A stretch of DNA of 64,000 nucleotides from the NCBI GenBank assembly GCA_033964015.1, contig CM066913.1, forward strand, positions 24,137,790 to 24,201,789, written 5' to 3'. Shown here piece after piece: positions 43,218 to 55,145 of the stretch (its first letter is position 1; every line of letters starts with the position of its first letter). Position numbers and translations under genes: made by a program. This DNA is from Scolanthus callimorphus (Eukaryota; Cnidaria; Anthozoa; Actiniaria; Edwardsiidae). The notes under the pieces were generated by a model. The model did no database searches. It had not been told where the DNA came from and saw only the letters and a program-made list of their open reading frames with translations.

Positions 43218-46200
43218 TCAAGTACTATTATCGTCAGTCTCCTGAGGACGATTTCTTTTCAAATTTCTCTTTTTCACCTCCGGGATCATTGCTCTATTTG
43301 TAGGATTCACCACCAAGTAGTGACGAAGGAGCATTTGTTTCAGTCTTGTTGTAGCAGGTTTCACTCCAGAGAAATCTTGTTCCAGCCTGGCGAGCTCGTG
43401 ATGAATAGACTCTCCCCCTTGCTCCCCAAAAAAGCCAAGAGGGAACTTCCACCTCCTGATAAATGGAACAATGTGCTCCTCGAGCATGTGCATTTTGGGT
43501 GGGCATGATGAGTCTGGAAATTGCTCACGGTAATAGGCCATAAAGTCTCTGATGTTTGTCTCTACAAGAAATAAATATAAATTAATGGAATATAAGTATT
43601 CAAACCGTTTAAAAAAAAATTATTGCAATAGTGTGAGCTGTTTTTGTAAACCTTCTTGTGAGTGATAGAGATATTTTTGTTCTTAGGTCCAGGTACAATA
43701 CATGTGTTTCCTTTAATCAACATACCTAGCTGGTCAAGATCCTTTTCATCTTGCACTGTAGCACTATTGAATCTCTTGTGGCAGCAAGCATATAGGCTGA
43801 ATAGCTTGGAGAACTTGTGGCTTGTCTCCCGGGCCTCACTCAGCAACTCGGTTTTACTCACTAGGTTCTCAGTAGTGTCAGTAACTGCACTGCATATGAC
43901 TAGGATGTTTTTGTCCTGCAGGGTATTTTGAGAGAAAAGCATAGCAACTTTAATTTGTTTAAGGTTTCCTTATATTACTTTGTGAAGTTTTAGATTCATT
44001 AATGAATGAAGCCCTTTTCTGTTAAATGAATATACCTTAAGGCATGTATCAACATGGTTCCCCACAAAACTGTGGCTGTGGTAGGCCTGCCGTTTGACAT
44101 TGATACTCTGTAAAACAGCCTCGATGGCTTTGCAGATAGGTCCAGAGTGTCTAGCATGGGCTGTGGCTGTCAGACAAGCCTCGCTTAAGGTCCGCTGTAG
44201 ATGAATCCAAACAAACAAAAGTTACTGCATTTATTTTAAATTATGTGAAGTCAAGTGAAAAAAATGTTTAGGGGAATATGAAGTTTCAGTCATTTGACAT
44301 TTGAAGGTTGGGGCTGAGTGAATATGTTTTGTTTTTGTTGGGGCTGAGTGATTTGAGATTTTATATCATATTAGCTGTACATGATTTTCATAACACTGAT
44401 TTACCTCCTTTTCTGCCTTTTCTCTGAGAGCTTTAATGGATTCCATCATCCCTGCTATCAGTGCTTCAGATATCTGCATGCTGTTGTTAGCATCTAACGA
44501 CATCAGATTTGTCATGTATCCCTCAATTGTGGAAGCTTCATCCTCGAGGCCTTGTGCTGTTCTGTTGTGCTCGGCAGCGTTTTTAGATTTGTGACATGCT
44601 CATTGAGATCACTGTCTATGTTCTGCTCAGTGGCACTGCTGTTTGACAGCTCCCAAGCAATTTTCTCATCAAGCACAGCACACTCCTCTATCATCATGTC
44701 GAAAAACTTAAGAAATAGCCCAAGGCTTATATGTAGGCCAGGGGTGCAAATCTAAAAAAAAGCATGCGTATATAGAGGATATTACACGGTGGCACAAAGA
44801 TATGAGTTTTATTTTCGAGTGGCAAGAACAATATTTTACGAATGAGGGCAGCAAGAAAATAAAACTCATATATTTGTGCCACCGTGTAATTTTCTTTTTA
44901 TATAGACAAACCAGAAAAAATATTCCAAATTGATTTCTAAGTACTTTTGTTTCGACCGATATCCTCACTAGTGAGGATGTGGAAAATATGTCACTCAGAT
45001 CGTGGATGTAGCTTCATATGAGATCTATGAGTGGCATATTTCCCAGTAAAACACTCAAGTATAATAAAAGCTGATATTGCTTCAAGATACAATTATTTTA
45101 TTGAAAATGCCATACCTGTTCAATGGGAATATTAACAATTGGCTCTTGGATAACATTGAAGAACTTCTTGGCTTTCTTGATGTCCCCTCCCCCTTCCACT
45201 TGGAAAGCACGAAGAGACTCCTTCAGGTTGTCCAGTGATCTTGTGATGACTTCTCCTCTCTGTTCCTTTGGGAGTTTCATATCCTGTGCTGTTACCGTGC
45301 ACCAAAGGCATGGGTGTCGGCCTGACAAAAACAGAATTGAATGTTATTTGAATTTTAAAACACTGTATACATTTTCCAACTAACATATTTCTGATCAGTT
45401 ATAAAAGCATGCATGTACCTGAAGCTCCACTGATCCCTAGTAACTTGCACAGCAATTCATAGTCACCAAACAAGAAAAGAACAATCTTTTTTCCACTGCA
45501 AAGAGATGCATATGAATAGGTATTTTAGATTGAAGATGAAAGCTCAAGTCCTATTTTGTGTATATATGTGTATATTCTACTAGTGATAGTCACTAACACC
45601 TAAGAATACCTCCATGTTGCTTTGGTCAGTTCTTCAAGATCAGCAGCATGCTGTCCAAGTACTAACTTCAGGTTGTTTCGGGTGTCTTTTCCCTCAAAGA
45701 TGGAGAACACAACAGTCTTTTTGCTAGAATTGGGCTTGATCACATTGGCAAGCTGAAACTCCATTTTCATTGAACCTTTGCCATGATCCCCACCAATTTT
45801 AATAAAAAGACTATCTTCTGGAATGTTTCCATCATGCCAAGTCAAAGCACCAACCCTGTGTGGATTAAAGTATTACAACTTATAGAAATGTATTTGAATT
45901 GTTAACTAATGGGCTTAAAATGCTCCTGGACTTAATTGACTTTGACACTAACCTTTCATTTCATCTATAAATTTCAGGATTTTGTCTTTGAGATCTTTCA
46001 CAAAGACACATGGGGTTTCTTTTATATAGGTGATGGTCTGGTGTCCACGCCTGTCGCTGTGTTCTAGGGGCAACATTTCTCCATCAAGCTCATCACCAAA
46101 GGTCTCTTTGATTGACAGTCGCTGCTTTTTTTCACTCTCCAATTTAACATTCCATTCTCTGAACCATCTAGAAATCAAATTAAAAGATTATGCTGCAAAT

Positions 46201-47592
46201 ATGGAATTTGGGAGTTACATGTCTATGATTTGTACATTCCACAGTCGTTACCTCCTGAGCTTGTTTAGTTTGTTCCATGTAAGGCCCAAGTCCCCCATCA
46301 TGGCATTTGCTTCACCCTCCGGGATTTGCAGCACCAACTCCTTCCCTATTGCCTGACGGAGAAGTTCCTCCCTTTCTGCCTTGTTTTTCTTTTTTAGGCT
46401 AGCCACTAAGTGTAGGTCTTTCTGGCCACTGCTGACAGCATCGCCAACTGACTCTATAATTGCAGTTCGTCTTAGGCGATGGCGCGTACTGACTTGGTCG
46501 GAAGATTTACCAGCAATGGGGACATGAACAACACCTAAGGGCTAACATTCAAAATGCAGAAATTTTATTACAAGCATCATTTAATAGCTGAAACAAGCAA
46601 CAACAATAACAAACCTTTCCCCCAGTCTTCAAGAGCACCGTTTTTCCATCGGGAGAGGTCTTCATTTTTTCGCGTACGAAAGCACTGCACAGTTTCTCAA
46701 CTGCAGGATCAAGCTTCCCACCTTTTACTTCCTCTATTATTTTTCGTATTGTCAGATCTGCTTCAGTGGGCGTTTGGGGTTCTTGTTTTTTTCCTCTTTT
46801 CGAGCATGTGTGTGTAACTGTGTCTTCGTACTTCAGTTCTTCGCTGCACTGCTTACATATCACATTTTGTTCCGCCAGGAGCCGCAGTACCATTCTAGTG
46901 GGAAATTTCAATTTCCCAACACAGCGCTTACAAAGGGGGCAATCCTTACTCTGGCTAGCCTCGAAGACGCCCTTGATGCATTCCGCACAAAAATAATGTT
47001 CACATTCAGTTTCAATTGGTCTGTCTAATATCTGAATACAAATTGGACATTTAAAATCAGCTCGAGGTTCAGTCTCAAATATGAACCTGGTTGCGAAGTC
47101 ATCCAATCTATATGACTTTAGGTCGGACACCAATTCATCGACTGTGATAGGCATTGTTTCAACGCCAGCTTCTTTCTTTGTTGCTGAACCCGCCGCAAGA
47201 GTTTTGCCAGGCTTTCGTCCGCGTGCTCCTTTTTTCGGTCGCCCTCCTTTTTTGCGCTCGGCAACCCTCTCACAAATTTCGCAGTTTATCTCTGAATGTG
47301 CTGGCCATATAACTGTTGATACTCCTCGACGGTTTGGATGCACATAGCATGCATGGCAAAGTGATTCTGGGTGAATGTCGAGTGAGTCTTTAGCGATGTC
47401 TATCGAAAACTTTTCCAGAAGAAACTCACTTTTATTAGAACACTTAAATGATGACGAAGTAGGTCCTGTGGATTTCCTTAACTTTTCACCGCAAACTCGG
47501 CAAAGCCCTTTAAGGCTTCGCTGTGCGAAGTCATATCTCAGACGGCATGGGATGAACAACACTCGATAATTCAGTTGCAATTTCTGTGCCAA
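43218..47592 (-). CDS. RAG1L: RAG1-like transposase, 10 exons
   Basis: Exons by GT-AG rule and phase: 46615-47592, 46252-46541, 45953-46167, 45610-45855, 45419-45495, 45116-45321, 44405-44751, 44036-44194, 43726-43915, 43218-43561; about 1017 residues. Exon 1 has CRVC, HPESLCHAC and CEIC zinc pairs, then a C3HC4 RING (CPIC..CEHYFCAEC..CPLC) and CKQC..HTC, as in vertebrate RAG1. Catalytic candidates: Asp in IKIGGDHGKGS (exon 4, D600), Asp in LFLFGDYELL (exon 5, D708), Glu in GEQGGESIHHE (exon 10, E962). The zinc site CLWC plus HMLEEH matches RAG1 CxxC/HxxxxH. Frame needs one extra nt at the exon 3/4 junction and one in exon 7 (A-run at about 44580), so this copy is slightly broken or has sequencing errors. 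No start ATG in exon 1; an upstream exon is likely. Confidence 0.9.
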
Positions 47593-48150
47593 CGCGGGTT
47601 CAAGTAATACAGTAAGACAAGTTTAACTGGACTTAAGACAGTTCAGTTTCGTGGATATTTTATTTATTGCTACAAAAGAGCTGATGACTTAATCTAGAAA
47701 TAACATTTTAGAACTGTAATTTTACACCTATCAGTGGAGATCTAATACATCGGTGCCATGCAGCGGAAGATCAAGTCAGTGACGCAAATTTCTCCCACGA
47801 AATAAGCTCTCATAAAGTCAATACCTAGAAGGATTTATAGTCCAAAATTACATATACAATGTCATTTGTCTATTTCTTCACAAATAAACTTGATATTTGA
47901 AGTTAATATCACAAATTACTTCATTTTAGAGCGATGGGCATTTTCACCCGGTACTCAGGTCGTGTTTCATTGTCAAAGCGGTGCGCGCTGCATGAGTTAA
48001 TAAAGTGTCGCAATTTTGGTGAAAACTAAATGGGACTAGAACTCTGGAAATGGATCTTGGCTAATAAAAGGTCCATAAGTATAAAACAGCTTTTCCTTTA
48101 ATCCAGAAAACCTCAGGAGTTTTGTAACGTCGCTCTAAATTTCATGTATA
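47593..48150 (-). other. RAGL 5' region upstream of first recognised exon
   Basis: No clear first coding exon. The frame of exon 1 stays open back to a TAA near 47615 without an ATG. Confidence 0.4.
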
Positions 48151-50217
48151 AACACGTCTTGATTTAATTCCGGAGCTAATGTTTAAATCCGGACTGTCAA
48201 AAATATCCACACTGAAACGTTTTTTAGGAGAAATCTACTTCTAGCTGGAGATGCAGGCCATTTCTCCAAACAATTTGGAGAACTCAACAGCAGCATGTCA
48301 GAATTTCCATAAAATATGGAAAAATGCTTTTTAAATCAAGAGCTTTGAAGAAGGTGACACAAATTCCATATAAACTGGAGAACGAAAGCGGTGTCAGATA
48401 TACGGTCTACACGAGAAGAAAATTATCACATTGCAGGAGAGTACAAAAATCGGTTCAAAACAAAAGCCATATCATCGAATTCTCTCTGCCAGGAGACGCT
48501 TCATTACTTAATTCATAAATCGCTTGAGAAAATTGCGTCCACGGTTGTTTTCGGCCTGTACTTTCATTAGAACAACTGATGAGGCAATCTGCGACTGTAG
48601 TGTGTACACGAATCAACAGAGACATGAATTAGCAAATACATCTTTGAGACGGCCCCTATAACTCTAGTGACTCTAGTCACTTTTTTATGAAAATCAAGGT
48701 AACCAAAAACTCCATTAAATATGAAATACATATACAGTAATTCCGTAGATTGCTTTCATAAACTAAACTGTATTAGCTAGCTGCATGTGTTCATTTAATG
48801 TTGCAATTGACATGGCGATTCAGAATTTCCATAAATTATGGAGAAAACACGTCTTTGACAGCATTGCTTCAAAAGATTGTTCAAAAGCCTATATAGAAAC
48901 TCGAAAAAAATCAGATAAGATATACAAAGCATGCTATTTTGTATGTGACCTTAACAGCAGCAGAAGTAGACAGATAATAAACACCGTGAACAAATATCGA
49001 CCATGGTGATCAAACCTCAAATAAAGATATTGATGATATAAACCTAGAGTAGTATTTCTAAGGCTTAGCAAATTGATCAATTCACCAATCCTTAAAACTC
49101 CCGATTTTGCACCCTCTACATCAAAGTTCCCCCAAACGTGTGGTAATTTTACATGCTAGGCTCTGAATTTACGGCCCTGGAAGGGCATCCAAGCCAATTC
49201 CTATCTAGGTTTTATTAAAAACCCCGCGAAAAGTTTATTAAAAGTCCGCGCAATTTATTGCTTCAGGGATTCACGTGGCTAGGCAACTCGAGGTAACTCA
49301 CTCTGAGCTGAAACTGAGAAACAGGATTACAAACAAACAAATCGACTTTGCAAAATGCCCTCCGTGAAAATGGTTCCGGTAGCTGTCCTACGGCAAACGC
49401 CGTGCCAGACTCGCGCCGTTCCATATAATCGAAAGTTTCCATTACAGTAAAACCCCGATGTTACGATACCCCACGGGGGCAACGAGCGAAATTACACCGT
49501 AAAATCAGGGCACTGTATCGTTTTATATGAACTTTCGATATAAGGATTTTAAAGGCGAGGTATTTGCCGGGACCCAGAACAGTAATCGTAAATTATAATG
49601 AAGCTGCAACCCCCGTGGTGACTGGAAAACGCTCAAATAGCGCGCTACAAAGACTTTTACGAATTTTATCTTGTTTACGGTCGTGTGGGAATGTAAGTGG
49701 TATATTTTGAAGGCTCACAAATGGCGTATTTTCGATCTTCTAAAGGTCATATCAAAGGCAAAATGTAGAGAACGTCATCTCAGATTTTCCACAAAATGTG
49801 GAGAAATGCTTTTTTAATCAAGATCGTTGAAGGGATGTTTGCATTGTCGGATATAAGGTTTTTAAAGCAAATTTATAAATTCATCGATTCGTCTATTTTG
49901 CGGCAGTGAAATCGAAACCAATTCCTGTACAACGTTTGATTGAAAATGCAATGGTACACGATGGAAACCAACTATATCCGAGTTTATAAAAAGCTCAAAG
50001 TGAAAGAACAAGAGTCTCTTGTTATTCGAGATATGATAAAATATGACCTTGTCAGGTAGCAGTAGTAGAGACTTTCCTATAAAACATGAATGGATGTACT
50101 AAGCGGAAAGAACGCTGCTAAGTGTGACAAGAATAGCGAGTGTATAGTCTGCACATACAACGAAAAGCACCCACATAAAAGTCATAAATCGAAATCCCTT
50201 TTAGAGTCTAAATAAAG

Positions 50218-50626
50218 CCCGGGGGAGTTTCTTCACATGTCGACCTGATAGGGTGCTCGTCGTATTTTTTAGGGGTCAAAATCGACTCTCAGATATTTTT
50301 TAGGGGTTATCGGAGAAACATTCTGGCTTTCACTAATAAATTGTTTTTTTAGGGGTACGCAAATGAATGACAGGGTCACAAACCAAGCAAAACGTTTTCT
50401 TTCTTTCTTTGTTCATTTATAGCTCTAAACTAAGCTTTTTTGAGATGAAAAACAATAAACAATAACAAAAAAGGTTTATTGTTGGTATTTTTTAGGTGTC
50501 TTTTTGTTTTATAAGGTATTTTTTAGGGGGTGGATTTTTTATGTCCTGGTATTTTTTAGGGTATATTTTCCGATGTCCCGACGAGCACCCCTATCACTCT
50601 TACATGGGAGAACCTCCCCCCCCCGG
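50218..50626. mobile_element. hAT-type MITE with 8-bp TSD
   Basis: AAATAAAG at 50210-50217 and 50627-50634. Inverted ends CCCGGGGGAG / CTCCCCCCCCGG and ATAGGGTGCTCGTCG / CGACGAGCACCCCTAT. The interior has repeated GTATTTTTTAGGGG. An 8-bp duplication indicates hAT. Confidence 0.9.
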
Positions 50627-51179
50627 AAATAAAGCTAGAATGGTCTTTATTCGCTAAGATATTGTTTTTGAGGCTTATTTAGGAAAATTGGAAACTACCG
50701 CTCATTTAGTCTATTTAAGACCTTGAGCGGCTACCGCTCATATACCCGCATATAGCCACTTCGTTCTAAATAAACCAGGTACTGATGATAGTGTGTAAAA
50801 TACCTTAAGCACCTTCCTTATCCGGTATGTTGGCGCAAATGCCTTCCAGTGCAAATCCAAAACCATCGATAAATCCCCGAGCGAGTTCCCGCATGAAGGA
50901 TATTGTTAAGTCCATACTATCTAATAGTATTGTTGTAGGAATCCCCTCTCAACCGGCCCATGTTTGCATGTGTTGCATGCTAAACTGAATAGGCATGTTA
51001 TGATTTGACGGGGATTTGACCTCTGAAACCCACGTAAGTGGCGTATGCTACGCAACAGACGATCGGAGACAGTTTGACAATTTGTTTCCGGTTTTCAGGA
51101 TTTCGGCGCTGTTCACAGTTCATTCAACATTCCTTTGTTTTTCTAAAAGGGAAATTTTCAGTTTGTCCGAAACATTAGT

Positions 51180-51360
51180 CAATGGCGTAGCCAGGGAGGA
51201 TTCCAGGGGTTCTGCAGAAACTCTTCTCGCGTCAAGGAAACCCCCTTCCTAGCAACGTTTTTTTTTATTTTTGCCTTTCCGAGGCCTTAGTAATTTATAG
51301 CTAGGCACTATGAACCCAATTTGGAAGGCCCCTCTATTAGAAATCCTGGCTACGCCCTTG
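51180..51360. mobile_element. MITE with GGCGTAGCCAGG ends, left arm copy
   Basis: CAATGGCGTAGCCAGGGAGG at the left and ATCCTGGCTACGCCCTTG at the right. A mirrored copy lies at about 51885-52040 in the other arm, so the MITE was present before the palindrome formed. Confidence 0.8.
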
Positions 51361-51884
51361 TTGTTTACGAATCGCGTTTGTGAAACTCGCACATCTCCCT
51401 AGATCCTTGAATGTTGTCTTTTTCTACATTGAAAAAGGTCACATAAATATGTTTTCTCCATATTTTATGGAGAATCTGAAGTTCTTGCTAATATATTGAG
51501 TACTTCTGGTAGCGATGAAAACTGCTGTATCTTTGGTCTCTTATTTCCTGAAGAAAAAAGCGAACATTATAGGAAAGAAGTAATCATAATTAATAAATTT
51601 GTGCGCAGAAGGAATTCTTTAGGCGCGCGTACGCTGTGTTATGTTTTCGTGTACACTCTGTTTTCCTCATCAGTTATGAAAGCCTTATCGGAAAACGGCC
51701 TTATCACGGTTTCTGTCGCCAATTTGACGAGTAGAGGAGGTAGCGCAACATTCCACAGAGATGTAAAAACAGCGAAAATATTGCAGATATCGACAAAATA
51801 CTTGGTTTTGTTTTTCTTGCTTGGATCTCTTACTTTTTATCGCTAAGTACTCAAATATATTTGTAAGAAAAGGGCGCAGCGTAG

Positions 51885-52040
51885 CCAGGAATTTATAAGA
51901 ACGGGCCTTCCACATTGGGAACTAAGGTTTCGGAAAGGCAAAAAAAAAAAAATACAGAGACCAAAATGAAGAGTTATGCTGGGATAAAATCACTAGCATA
52001 GAAGAGTAGGAAGGGGCTTCCTTGACCCTCTGGCTACGAC
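51885..52040. mobile_element. MITE with GCGTAGCCAGG ends, right arm copy
   Basis: GCAGCGTAGCCAGGAATTT to CCTCTGGCTACGACAC, the mirror image of 51180-51360 in the palindrome. Confidence 0.7.
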
Positions 52041-53260
52041 ACAGACCAAAGGCTTCGGACAAACTGAAAAGTTCCCGCAAAACAAAATAATTTTGAACTG
52101 TGAACATATATATTTTCCCCATCGAATCACCGAAATCCATAAAACCGAAAAAAAAACTGTCAATCTGTCAGCCATTCGTCAGTTGTATGAGCCTACGTGT
52201 TTAACGTGAGTTTCAGAGAGGTCAAATCCCCGTCAAATCATAACATGCTTTTCAGTTTAGCATGCAGCACATGCAAGCATAGAGAGGGGATTCCTACAAC
52301 AATATAAGATATGTATGGAAGACTGGACAATATCCTCCATGCGGGAACTCTCTAGGGGATTTATCGATGGTTTTGGATTTGCACTGGAAGGCATTGCCCC
52401 CCATAAACCGACAAGGAAGATGCTTAAGGTATTTTACACACTAACATCCAGTATTTTAGAAATATTTAGATTGCTTGCAGGCCCTTCTACTTTTATCGTC
52501 CAGCGATTCGATGCCCTTCAGTGCCGCAAAATAGACGAATCCATAAATGCATAAATTTGCTTAAGAAACCTTATACAATCTTATATCCGACATTCTCTGT
52601 GTAAACACAGAGAAAAGTCGGAAAAGCTTTTTCAGCGCCTTTCCAGTCACCACGCGGGATGCTGGTTACCCTCGAGCGGTGATGTTTTCGAGTTTTCGAT
52701 CCTTCGATTTAACTTTACTTTTCTGGGTCCCGGCAACAGCACCTCGCCTTTAAAATCCTTATATCGAGAGTTCGTTTACAGCTACCCCGATTTTACGACG
52801 TAATTTCGTTGCCCCCTTGGGTATCATAAAATCGGGGTTTCACTATAATAATAGAAACTTTCGATTGTTTTAGAATGGAAAAGCGCGAGGTCGGCACGGC
52901 GTTTTCTGTAGGACACCTACCGGGATCCCGTAATAATTTCCCCTCTGCAGCTCGTGGTTGACCTTGTCGGTCTGGATTCTGTTCTAAATAATACCGCGAT
53001 CACCCTGTACATAGAGCGAAAAGAGGTTTATTTTTATCCGAGCCCTTTTATCGTCAGAGTAAGCCATTTTCACGGAGGGCATTTTGCACAGTCGATTTGT
53101 TTGGTTTTAATCCTGTTTCTCAGTGCCAGCCACGAGAAGGACTGAAGCACTCCTGCAATTTGCGCGGACTTCTCATCAACGTTTTGCGAGTTTTTTTTAT
53201 AAAACGCTAGATTTGGCTGAATAAAACACATTGGTTAATTGATCAATTTGGTAATTCTTA

Positions 53261-53531
53261 GGCCTAGTTTATACGTCGCATTTAATTAGACGAACTTAAT
53301 TGGTCTGTGCGACGTATAAAATGGAGGTTCGTTTTATACGACGAATAAAATAAAACGAAGACATACTTCAGACGTTGTATACGTCCGGGGTCGACGTATA
53401 CAACGTCTTGGACGAATTTAATTTTCGACCTTTTTAGGTTCGTTTTATACGTCGCATTTCAGACGAGTTTAATTGCGATAATTAAATTCGTCTGAATTAA
53501 TTCGTCCGAAATAGGACGTATGAACTAGGCC
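53261..53531. mobile_element. PIF/Harbinger-type MITE with TTA TSD
   Basis: TTA at 53258-53260 and 53532-53534. TIRs GGCCTAGTTTATACGTCGCA and TAGGACGTATGAACTAGGCC. The matching position in the left arm (about 49060) lacks it and serves as an empty site. Confidence 0.88.
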
Positions 53532-54416
53532 TTAGAAACACTACACAAGGTTTGCATGACGAACTTCATGGCCTTTTGAATCGCACAGCGTGAGGGCGCT
53601 TAGACTTACGGTTAGCATGGCAACCCCTTTAATCCCATAAAACTATCTTTCATCCATATACTTGAACGTGTACAAATCGAACGATTTATTTCCTTTTCAT
53701 GTAGCTTGGCTGAAATACTAGATTCGTTTTAATAGTTAACATGAAATACGAGTACACGATCTGCGAGGAATCAGCGATGGCGGCAACATGGCAAGCGCTT
53801 TGAAGGAACGATTCTATCGCTTTCAATCGGGTTTTCGGAAGGTTACACAACGCAAATAAGTAGTAGCATGCCTTGTCAAGTAATGAACGAGCGATCGTAG
53901 GATTTAACCTCGTTTTAAAGCCTGATGCGACGAAATACTGGCCTGAGAAAGCGCAAAGCAAGTTCCCTGGATATCGCTAAATGATGGAAATGACAGAAGA
54001 CTGCAGTTCGAACTCTTCAGATCTTCACGAGAAAAGGATGATGTTGTTATTGAAACGGTATTTGACCTACTAAGCTCTTCTGCGAGGAGGAAAACAAAGA
54101 TGATGATAGTTTTGCTGCCTCCTCTGAGTTTGTACGACACAGAGAATTAATAAACTTTGATCGGCCTTCCTTTGGCGGGACAAACAACTCCCGCCAATTC
54201 CGAATTTATTCCGAATTTATACCCCTCCGAGTACGCCTGAGGAAGAATTCGAAGGACAGGAGCAAGAAAACAAAAGGGATCTTAATTAATTTTTGCCATC
54301 GAAAGAATCATGCTCTATGGACATATCTATCGGCATTTCTCTTGTTGCCATTCCTGTTCCTTAATTCTATCAACTTTTATACTTGATGCTTTTTTTTTGT
54401 AACGTTAATACACAAC

Positions 54417-55145
54417 TTAGTATATTATTTCGGTTTGGGCCCGTTGGCAGCAGAGAAACTTGGCCGTAAAGGTTTGTGTTCTGCGGAAATTTCTTTCGAT
54501 ATTTTCCTTGGTGTCATTCTTGGCCTTAAATTCATTTTTCAAGACTATGTATTTTTTTAAATATACAACTTTTAGTATATTATTTCGGCTTGGGTCTGTT
54601 GACAGCAGAGAAACTTGGCCGAAAGGTTTGTGCTCTGCGGAAATATCTTTCGATATTTTCCTTGGTGTCATTCTTGGCTTAAATTCATTTTTCAAACTCG
54701 TTTACTTTTTGCTAATACACAGCTCAGTTTATTATTTCGGCTTAGGTCTGTTGGCAGCAGAGAAACTTGGCCGAAAGGTTTGTGCTCTGCGGAAATATCT
54801 TTCGATATTTTCCTTGTTGCCATTCTTGGCCTTAAATTAATTTTTTCAAACTCGTTGACTTTTTGTTAATACACAGCTCAGTTTATTATTTCGGCTTAGG
54901 TCTGTTGGCAGCAGAGAAACTTGGCCGAAAGGTTTGTGCTCTGCGGAAATATCTTTCTATATTTTCCTTGTTGTCATTCTTGGCCTTAAATTCATTTTTC
55001 AAACTCGTTGACTTTTTGTTAATACACAGCTCAGTTTATTATTTCGGCTTGGGTCTGTTGGCAGCAGAGAAACTTGGCCGTAAGGTTTGTGCTCTGCGGA
55101 AATATCTTTCGATATTTTCCTTGGTGTCATTCTTGGTCAGTCAAA
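54417..55145. repeat. 153-bp minisatellite, about five copies
   Basis: Units begin near 54430, 54584, 54737, 54890 and 55043 (TTATTTCGGCTTGGGTCTGT..). The period is 51 codons, which keeps spurious long ORFs open on both strands; no protein motif. Confidence 0.9.

Noticed and set aside
46030..47569. Plus-strand ORFs of 64-108 codons opposite the RAG1-like exons
   Set aside because: Antisense shadows of exons that show conserved zinc and RING motifs.
42562..48150. RAG2-like (kelch/PHD) gene expected beside RAG1L
   Set aside because: No kelch-type GG...Y...W pattern or PHD Cys/His set on either strand.
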